A stretch of DNA of 64,000 nt from JBOHDX01 sp050700835 (GTDB lineage Bacteria > Actinomycetota > Actinomycetes > Propionibacteriales > Nocardioidaceae): assembly GCA_050700835.1 (NCBI GenBank), contig JBOHDX010000054.1, forward strand, positions 1 through 64,000, given 5' to 3'. A model generated the notes under the pieces. That model was given only the letters and a program-made list of their open reading frames with translations. It did not search any database and had not been told where the DNA came from. Of the stretch, positions 59,218 to 64,000 are shown one piece after another. Position 1 is the stretch's first letter. The number at the start of each line of letters is the position of its first letter. The position numbers and the translations under genes are program-made.

Positions 59218-59784
59218 GTGAGTGCACCGACCGAGAACCCCGGCATCGTCGCGAGAGCCCACAACCTCTCACGCACACAGGGATTCCTGCGTTCTTGCCG
59301 CAACGAGACCGGTCGTCTGCTGGCCGCGCTGGCGGCCACTCGCACCGGCACGCTGGCCGAGTTCGGCACCGGTTGCGGGGTGGGCTCGGCCTGGCTTCTG
59401 AGTGGGATGCGCGACGAGGCCCACCTGGTCACGGCCGAGCTGGACGCGGCCCTTGCCGGCATGGTGCAGGACCTGTTCGCCGATCAGCCGCGGGCCGAGG
59501 TGATCGCCGGAGACTGGAGCCTGCTGACGACCTACGCGCCGTACTCCCTGCTGTTCGTCGACAGCGCAGAGCCCAAGCAGGGTGGGCGGGACCTGGTCGT
59601 CGACCTGGTCGAGCCGGGCGGCATGGCCGTGCTCGACGACTTCACTCCGTGTGCGACGTGGCCGCCGATGTACGAGGGCCGCGTGGACACCCTGCGGGAG
59701 CAATGGCTCACCGACGAGCGGTTCACCGCGGTCGAGGTGATGGTGACACCGGACGCCTCGGTGATCGTCGCCACCCGCCGCTGA
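59218..59784 (+). CDS. SAM-dependent O-methyltransferase-like protein
   Basis: 188 aa. SAM-binding motif I is LAEFGTGCGVGSAWLLSGM, with the motif II region LVTAELDAAL and VDSAEPKQGG. The fold matches catechol O-methyltransferase-like enzymes, but the substrate is unknown. GTG at 59218 is preferred; in-frame ATGs upstream add unsupported sequence. Its last 62 bases overlap the convergent YczE-like gene. Confidence 0.75.
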   Translation: MSAPTENPGIVARAHNLSRTQGFLRSCRNETGRLLAALAATRTGTLAEFGTGCGVGSAWLLSGMRDEAHLVTAELDAALAGMVQDLFADQPRAEVIAGDWSLLTTYAPYSLLFVDSAEPKQGGRDLVVDLVEPGGMAVLDDFTPCATWPPMYEGRVDTLREQWLTDERFTAVEVMVTPDASVIVATRR

Positions 59785-60454
59785 CCGACCGGTGCGCCGA
59801 GCGGTCGCGGGTCACCGTGAAGCGGGCGAGGAAGAACTGCACGAGCGGACCGATGGACAAGGCGTAGAGCACCGTGCCCAGACCGACGACACCGCCGAGC
59901 AGCCACCCAGTGCCCAGCACGGTCAGCTCCAGCGAGGTACGCACGAGCCGGATGCTGCGGCCGGTCCGCCGAGCCAACCCGGTCATCAGGCCGTCGCGAG
60001 GGCCGGGTCCGAGCAGTGCTCCGATGTACATGCCCCCGGCCATGCCGTTCGCGACGATGCCACCGAGAAGGAGGCCGATCCGCGCAGGCATCCACACCGG
60101 CGGACCCAGCACGGACAGGCCGAGGTCGGTGACCAGGCCGATCACGACGACGTTGCTCACGGTGCCGAACCCGGGCCACTGGCGTAGCGGGATCCACAAC
60201 AGCAGCACGAGCGCACCGACGATGATCACGACCGTGCCGAAGGACAGCCCGACGTGCCGGCGTACGCCGTCGTGGAACACGTCCCACGGGTCCAGCCCCA
60301 GACCCGACCGGATCATCATTGACATCGACCAGCCGTACAACGCGAGTCCCGCGTACAGCTGTATGAGGCGGCGGGGCAGTCGGGACCGCAGGGACGGCAC
60401 CGGGTCAGTCCCGATCGTGGCGTGGCCGGAGGGTCCGGTACCGATGGCGGTCAT
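59723..60454 (-). CDS. YczE-like integral membrane protein
   Basis: 243-aa membrane protein with about five hydrophobic segments (LIQLYAGLALYGWSMSMMIR, GTVVIIVGALVLLLWI, NVVVIGLVTDLGLSVLG). The conserved GLGLDPWDVFHDGV motif is characteristic of the YczE/YitT-like group. The ATG at 60452-60454 leaves the palindrome at 60472-60491 upstream. Cargo unknown; regulation by the divergent MocR-type gene is likely. Confidence 0.8.
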   Translation of the reverse strand: MTAIGTGPSGHATIGTDPVPSLRSRLPRRLIQLYAGLALYGWSMSMMIRSGLGLDPWDVFHDGVRRHVGLSFGTVVIIVGALVLLLWIPLRQWPGFGTVSNVVVIGLVTDLGLSVLGPPVWMPARIGLLLGGIVANGMAGGMYIGALLGPGPRDGLMTGLARRTGRSIRLVRTSLELTVLGTGWLLGGVVGLGTVLYALSIGPLVQFFLARFTVTRDRSAHRSVSGGWRRSPRRPVSPSPRPR

Positions 60455-60471
60455 GCCTCCATGCTGAGCAG

Positions 60472-60491
60472 TATTGGCCTGGTTTCCAATA
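60472..60491. promoter_or_regulatory. Inverted repeat between the YczE-like and MocR-type genes
   Basis: TATTGG-N8-CCAATA, perfect, centred in the divergent gap 17-24 bp from both start codons; a probable operator for the MocR-type regulator. Confidence 0.6.
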
Positions 60492-60514
60492 GCCACTTGT
60501 GCGAGAGTGGACTC

Positions 60515-61972
60515 GTGAGTGCTCCACTCGTCAACGCCGCCCGACTGGGCGAGCTGCTCGGCGACATCCCTCTGGGCCGCCCCGCCTACCGTGGGCTGGC
60601 GGACGCGCTACGGCTGTTGATCATCGACGGCCGGATCCCGTCGGGCACCCGGTTGCCCAGCGAGCGAGACCTCACCGCGGCGCTCGGGTTCAGTCGCACC
60701 ACCGTGTCACACGCCTACGGCGAGCTGGCGGAGCGCGAGTACGCCAGCGCACGGCGGGGCTCCGGGACCGTGACTCGGCTGCCGGGATCCCTCCGGGACG
60801 TCCCGGTCACGGCGTTCCTGCCCCGCTCGGGGGCCGACGACGCGGACCGGTCGGTGGTCGACCTGACCTGTGCCGCGTCCGCGGCCGTGCCGGGCACCCA
60901 ACGGGCCTACGAGCGAGCGCTGGAGCAGATGCCGGCCCAGCTGACCACCACCGGCTACCACCCGGACGGGCTGGCGGCGCTGCGCGCCCAGATCGCCGCG
61001 CGGTACGCCGCTCGCGGGCTGCCCACCGAACCCGGACAGATCGTGGTGACCGCCGGCGCGCTCGCCGCCACGGCGGTGGTCGCCCGGGCTCTGACCGGCA
61101 TCGGTGACCGAGTGCTGCTGGAGAGCCCGACGTACCCGAACATGGTGGAGGCGTTCCGGCGCAGCGGTGCGCGAACCGTGCCCCTCCCGATGGACTCGAG
61201 CGGCTGGCATGTGCCGACGCTCGAAGCCACCGTGCGCCAGACGTCGCCTCGGATCGCGATGTTGATCCCCGACTTCCACAACCCGACCGGGGCATTGATG
61301 GATGACGAGACCCGGCAGCGGATCGTCGCCGTGCTGACGCGTACCAGCACCACCTGCGTGGTCGACGAGACGCTCGTGGACACGCCGCTCGACGTCGAGC
61401 CGGCCCAGATGCCGCGGCCGATGGCGGCGTTCGGCGCCAATGTGATCAGCATCGGCAGCGCCAGCAAGGCGTTCTGGGGTGGCCTGCGGATCGGCTGGAT
61501 CCGCGCACCGCGTTCGATGGCGGCCATGTTCGTGGAGGCCCGCGCGAGCCTCGATCTCGGCTCCGGCGTGCTCGACCAACTCGTGGTGACGCACTTGTTG
61601 GCCGAGGCCGACACGATCCTGACGGTACGCCGGGAGTCCCTGCTGGAACGTCGTGCCGCGCTGCTGGTCGCCGTGCGCGACATGCTGCCGGGATGGGCGG
61701 TGTCCGTGCCCCCGGGCGGACTGAGCCTGTGGTGCCGGATGCCCGACCGGGTGTCCTCGGCCCTCGTCATCGCCGCCGAACGCCGCGGGGTTCTGCTCGC
61801 GTCCGGTTCGGTGTTCGGCGTCGCCGGCCCGCTGGAGTCCTACCTGCGGCTGCCGTTCACGGCCACGGTGCCCGCGCTGCTGGACGCGGTCGCCCGGATC
61901 GCGGCGGCCTACCCTGACGCGCTGCGCGGGGCGGCCGGCCCCGGTGCTCGCCGTGGCCCCCTCATCGCCTGA
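60515..61972 (+). CDS. MocR-type GntR/aminotransferase regulator (YczR-like)
   Basis: 485 aa. N-terminal GntR winged helix (YRGLADALRLLIIDGRIPSG, LGFSRTTVSHAYGELAE) fused to a fold-type I aminotransferase domain: TYPNMVEAFRRSG, IPDFHNPTGALMDD, and the PLP lysine in GSASKAFWGGLRIGW. Such regulators sense PLP or amines. Its pairing with a divergent YczE-like gene matches the YczR subgroup. GTG start at 60515. Confidence 0.9.
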   Translation: MSAPLVNAARLGELLGDIPLGRPAYRGLADALRLLIIDGRIPSGTRLPSERDLTAALGFSRTTVSHAYGELAEREYASARRGSGTVTRLPGSLRDVPVTAFLPRSGADDADRSVVDLTCAASAAVPGTQRAYERALEQMPAQLTTTGYHPDGLAALRAQIAARYAARGLPTEPGQIVVTAGALAATAVVARALTGIGDRVLLESPTYPNMVEAFRRSGARTVPLPMDSSGWHVPTLEATVRQTSPRIAMLIPDFHNPTGALMDDETRQRIVAVLTRTSTTCVVDETLVDTPLDVEPAQMPRPMAAFGANVISIGSASKAFWGGLRIGWIRAPRSMAAMFVEARASLDLGSGVLDQLVVTHLLAEADTILTVRRESLLERRAALLVAVRDMLPGWAVSVPPGGLSLWCRMPDRVSSALVIAAERRGVLLASGSVFGVAGPLESYLRLPFTATVPALLDAVARIAAAYPDALRGAAGPGARRGPLIA

Positions 61973-62043
61973 CGGCGAGCTGTCAGACAAGCGTGGACCG
62001 GTGGCGGGTGGCGTTTGCTCGGCTCAGCCCAGATCAGCTCAGC

Positions 62044-63633
62044 TCAGTCGGTCAGGCTGACGAGGCGGACGACAGCATCGCCCATCGCCGCGCGGACCTG
62101 CTCGGCCACCTCCGGCGACACCTCGGTGTCGATCGCCATCACGGCCAACGACTGACCACCGAGCCGGTCCCGGCTGACTTGCATCGCCGCGATGTTGACA
62201 TCGGCGTCGCCCAGCACGCGGCCGACGATCCCGACCATGCCCGGCCGGTCGGTGTAGGTGAGGACGGCCAGGTGCTGGGTCGGCTCGATCTCCACGTCGT
62301 AGCCGTCGACCTCGACGATCCGCTCGTGCTGACCGATGCCGACGAGCGTCCCCGACACCGACACCGGCATCCCGTCGGACCGGGTGCCGCGCAAGGTCAC
62401 CAGGTTCCGGTGGTCAGGACTCTCAGGGTCGATCACCAGGCGTACCTCCATCCCCCGCTCGGAGGCCAGCAGCGGTGCGTTGACGTAGGACACCTGCTCC
62501 TCGACGACGTCGGTGAAGACTCCCTTGAGCGCGGCCAGTTCCAGCACCTTGACGTCATACTGTGTGATCTCGCCCCGCACCTCGACGTCGAGCTGCGGGG
62601 CGATGCCGTCCGCCAGGGCGGTGAAGATGCGCCCGAGCTTCTCGACCAGCCCGATGCCCGGTCGCACGTCCTCGGCGATCACGCCACCCTGTACGTTCAC
62701 CGCGTCGGGGACCAGCTCGCCGGCGAGAGCGAGGCGTACCGACCGTGCGACGGCGACGCCGGCCTTCTCCTGCGCCTCCTTCGTGCTAGCCCCGAGGTGC
62801 GGAGTCGCGACGACATTGTCGAGCGCGAGCAGTGGCGAGTCGGTGCACGGCTCGGTGCTGAAGACGTCGAGCGCGGCAGCGGCTACGCGCCCCTCCACCA
62901 GCGCCGCGTGCAACGCGATCTCGTCGACGATCCCGCCGCGCGCAGCGTTGACGAGAATCACCTGCGGCTTGACCTTGTGCAACTGCTCGTCCCCGATCAG
63001 ACCCACCGTCTCGGGCGTCTTCGGCAGATGCACCGAGATCACGTCCGACTCTGCGAGCAGATCGTCGAGACCGACGAGGCGCACGCCCGTCTGCGCGGCA
63101 CGCCCCGCCTGGACGTAAGGGTCGTAGGCGATGACCTTCATCCCGAACGCGGACAACCTGTGTGCGACCAGCACACCGATCCGGCCCAGCCCCAAGACGC
63201 CGGCGGTCTTGTCGTACAGCTCGACGCCACTGAACCGGCTCCGTTGCCAAAGGCCGGCCCGCAGCGACGCGTGCGCTGTCGAGATGTGTCGCGCCGTCGT
63301 GAGCAGCAGTCCCACTGCGAGCTCGGCGGCGCTGACGATGTTGGACGTCGGAGCATTGACCACCATGACCCCCGCCTGGGTGGCCGCACTCACGTCGACA
63401 TTGTCCAGTCCGACTCCGGCGCGGGCCACGACGCGCAGCCGTCCGGCCGCGGCCAGCGCCTCGGCGTCCACTCGTGTGGCGCTGCGGATCAGCACGGCGT
63501 CGGCGTCGGCGATCGCGGCAAGCAAGGCGGCCCGGTCCGCACCGTCGCAGTAGCGGATCTCGAAGTCAGGGCCAAGAGCCTCGATGGTGGCCGGCGACAG
63601 CTCTTCGGCGAGGAGTACGACGGGTTTCCTCAC
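62044..63633 (-). CDS. serA: D-3-phosphoglycerate dehydrogenase
   Basis: First step of serine synthesis. 529 aa, the long type: catalytic/NAD domain with GVLGLGRIGVLVAHRLSAFG, RGGIVDEIALHAALVEGRVA and the HLGASTKEAQEKAGV His, then the ASB domain and a C-terminal ACT domain (VLTYTDRPGMVGIVGRVLGD) that mediates serine inhibition in related enzymes. GTG at 63633 has GAGG 9 nt upstream; another GTG five codons earlier is possible. Confidence 0.95.
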   Translation of the reverse strand: MRKPVVLLAEELSPATIEALGPDFEIRYCDGADRAALLAAIADADAVLIRSATRVDAEALAAAGRLRVVARAGVGLDNVDVSAATQAGVMVVNAPTSNIVSAAELAVGLLLTTARHISTAHASLRAGLWQRSRFSGVELYDKTAGVLGLGRIGVLVAHRLSAFGMKVIAYDPYVQAGRAAQTGVRLVGLDDLLAESDVISVHLPKTPETVGLIGDEQLHKVKPQVILVNAARGGIVDEIALHAALVEGRVAAAALDVFSTEPCTDSPLLALDNVVATPHLGASTKEAQEKAGVAVARSVRLALAGELVPDAVNVQGGVIAEDVRPGIGLVEKLGRIFTALADGIAPQLDVEVRGEITQYDVKVLELAALKGVFTDVVEEQVSYVNAPLLASERGMEVRLVIDPESPDHRNLVTLRGTRSDGMPVSVSGTLVGIGQHERIVEVDGYDVEIEPTQHLAVLTYTDRPGMVGIVGRVLGDADVNIAAMQVSRDRLGGQSLAVMAIDTEVSPEVAEQVRAAMGDAVVRLVSLTD

Positions 63634-63786
63634 AGCGCGGGACCTCACAGCGGAGCGATTCGCGAAGCAGGTGGTGGGAACGCACGGCGCTGTGCGACGA
63701 CCGCGACGAGTCTAGACCCGCCCATCGGCGAGCCCGACGCTGCCGACCCCGAACTCGGTTCTGCGCGACCTGAACGGTCCGACAGG

Positions 63787-64000
63787 TCAGCGCGTGGCGG
63801 TGCCCTCGGTGTAGTCGTCGTCGCTCCTGACCCACGCCATCATCTGCCGCAGCTCGTGGCCGACCTGCTCGATCGGGTGCGACTTGGCGGCATCACGGAA
63901 CGCCTTGAAGTCCGGCGCTCCAGCGTCCTGGTCGGCGATGAAGCGCCGAGCCCAGGTGCCGTCCTGGATGTCGGTGAGCACCTCGCGCATCCGCGCTTTC
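63787..64000 (-). CDS. ilvC: Ketol-acid reductoisomerase (partial, 3' end only)
   Basis: The last 70 codons, running past the right edge. ARMREVLTDIQDGTWARRF and AFRDAAKSHPIEQVGHELR match the C-terminus of IlvC, the second step of valine/isoleucine synthesis. It lies upstream of serA on the same strand, with a 153-bp gap. Confidence 0.93.
   Translation of the reverse strand, partial: KARMREVLTDIQDGTWARRFIADQDAGAPDFKAFRDAAKSHPIEQVGHELRQMMAWVRSDDDYTEGTATR

Overview
The window is a piece of high-GC actinobacterial core chromosome. Gene order runs rpsB, M23 peptidase, xerC, dprA, comM, yraN, DUF2469, rnhB, lepB, rplS, trmD, rimM, khpA, rpsP, amidohydrolase, ffh, glnD, glnB, amt, ftsY, smc, mutM, rnc, DUF177, sepIVA, coaD, rsmD, recG, fakA-like, rpmB, thiL, DUF3515, ddl, gpsA, plsC, cofC, hupB, leuDC, iclR, gltX, cimA, ilvE, leuB, serA, ilvC. 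From memory this closely parallels the Mycobacterium tuberculosis Rv2890-Rv3001 stretch and related actinomycetes. GTG starts, Lys/Ala-rich HupB, SepIVA, DUF2469, a 13E12-type HNH protein and an F420-pathway gene all fit an actinomycete. The absence of whiG beside rpsB/xerC argues against Streptomyces, and a Nocardioidaceae-like genus is only a guess. No phage, IS element or CRISPR array was seen.

Layout. 1-11.0 kb: ribosome, DNA-uptake/recombination and secretion genes (rpsB; xerC-dprA-comM-yraN coupled by short overlaps; rnhB with two tandem signal peptidases; rplS, trmD, rimM, khpA, rpsP). 11.2-20.3 kb: a divergent amidohydrolase/membrane glycosyltransferase pair, ffh, the nitrogen operon amt-glnB-glnD, and ftsY. 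20.4-22.4 kb: a Fur-type regulator overlapping a catalase gene, closed by a long hairpin. 22.4-31.4 kb: smc, mutM, rnc, rpmF, DUF177, sepIVA, coaD. 31.4-38.5 kb: rsmD, recG, a fatty-acid-kinase-like gene, rpmB, thiL, a stand-alone AsnC ligand domain and a DUF3515 lipoprotein. 38.5-44.2 kb: ddl, a PLP lyase, gpsA-plsC, cofC and hupB. 44.4-64 kb: branched-chain amino acid and serine genes (leuDC, iclR, cimA, ilvE, leuB, serA, ilvC) interleaved with DNA repair (alkA-ogt), gltX with tRNA-Gln and tRNA-Glu, an HNH/DUF1697 fusion, and a MocR/YczE-like divergent pair.

Genes that work together: GluRS sits beside the two tRNAs it would charge; LeuCD, LeuB, CimA, IlvE and IlvC share the Leu/Ile/Val pathways under an IclR regulator and, ahead of cimA, a probable Ile-sensing attenuator; Ffh and FtsY form the SRP pathway feeding the signal peptidases; MutM, AlkA, Ogt, RecG and RnhB serve genome maintenance.

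The less ordinary observations are: the leader peptide/attenuator before cimA; a GlnD ending before the ACT domains; CofC carrying an extra C-terminal domain that resembles a cold-shock fold; an HNH endonuclease ORF running in frame into DUF1697; repeated palindromes before the fakA-like gene; a crisp inverted repeat between the MocR and YczE-like genes; and many short tandem repeats, often in multiples of three inside genes.
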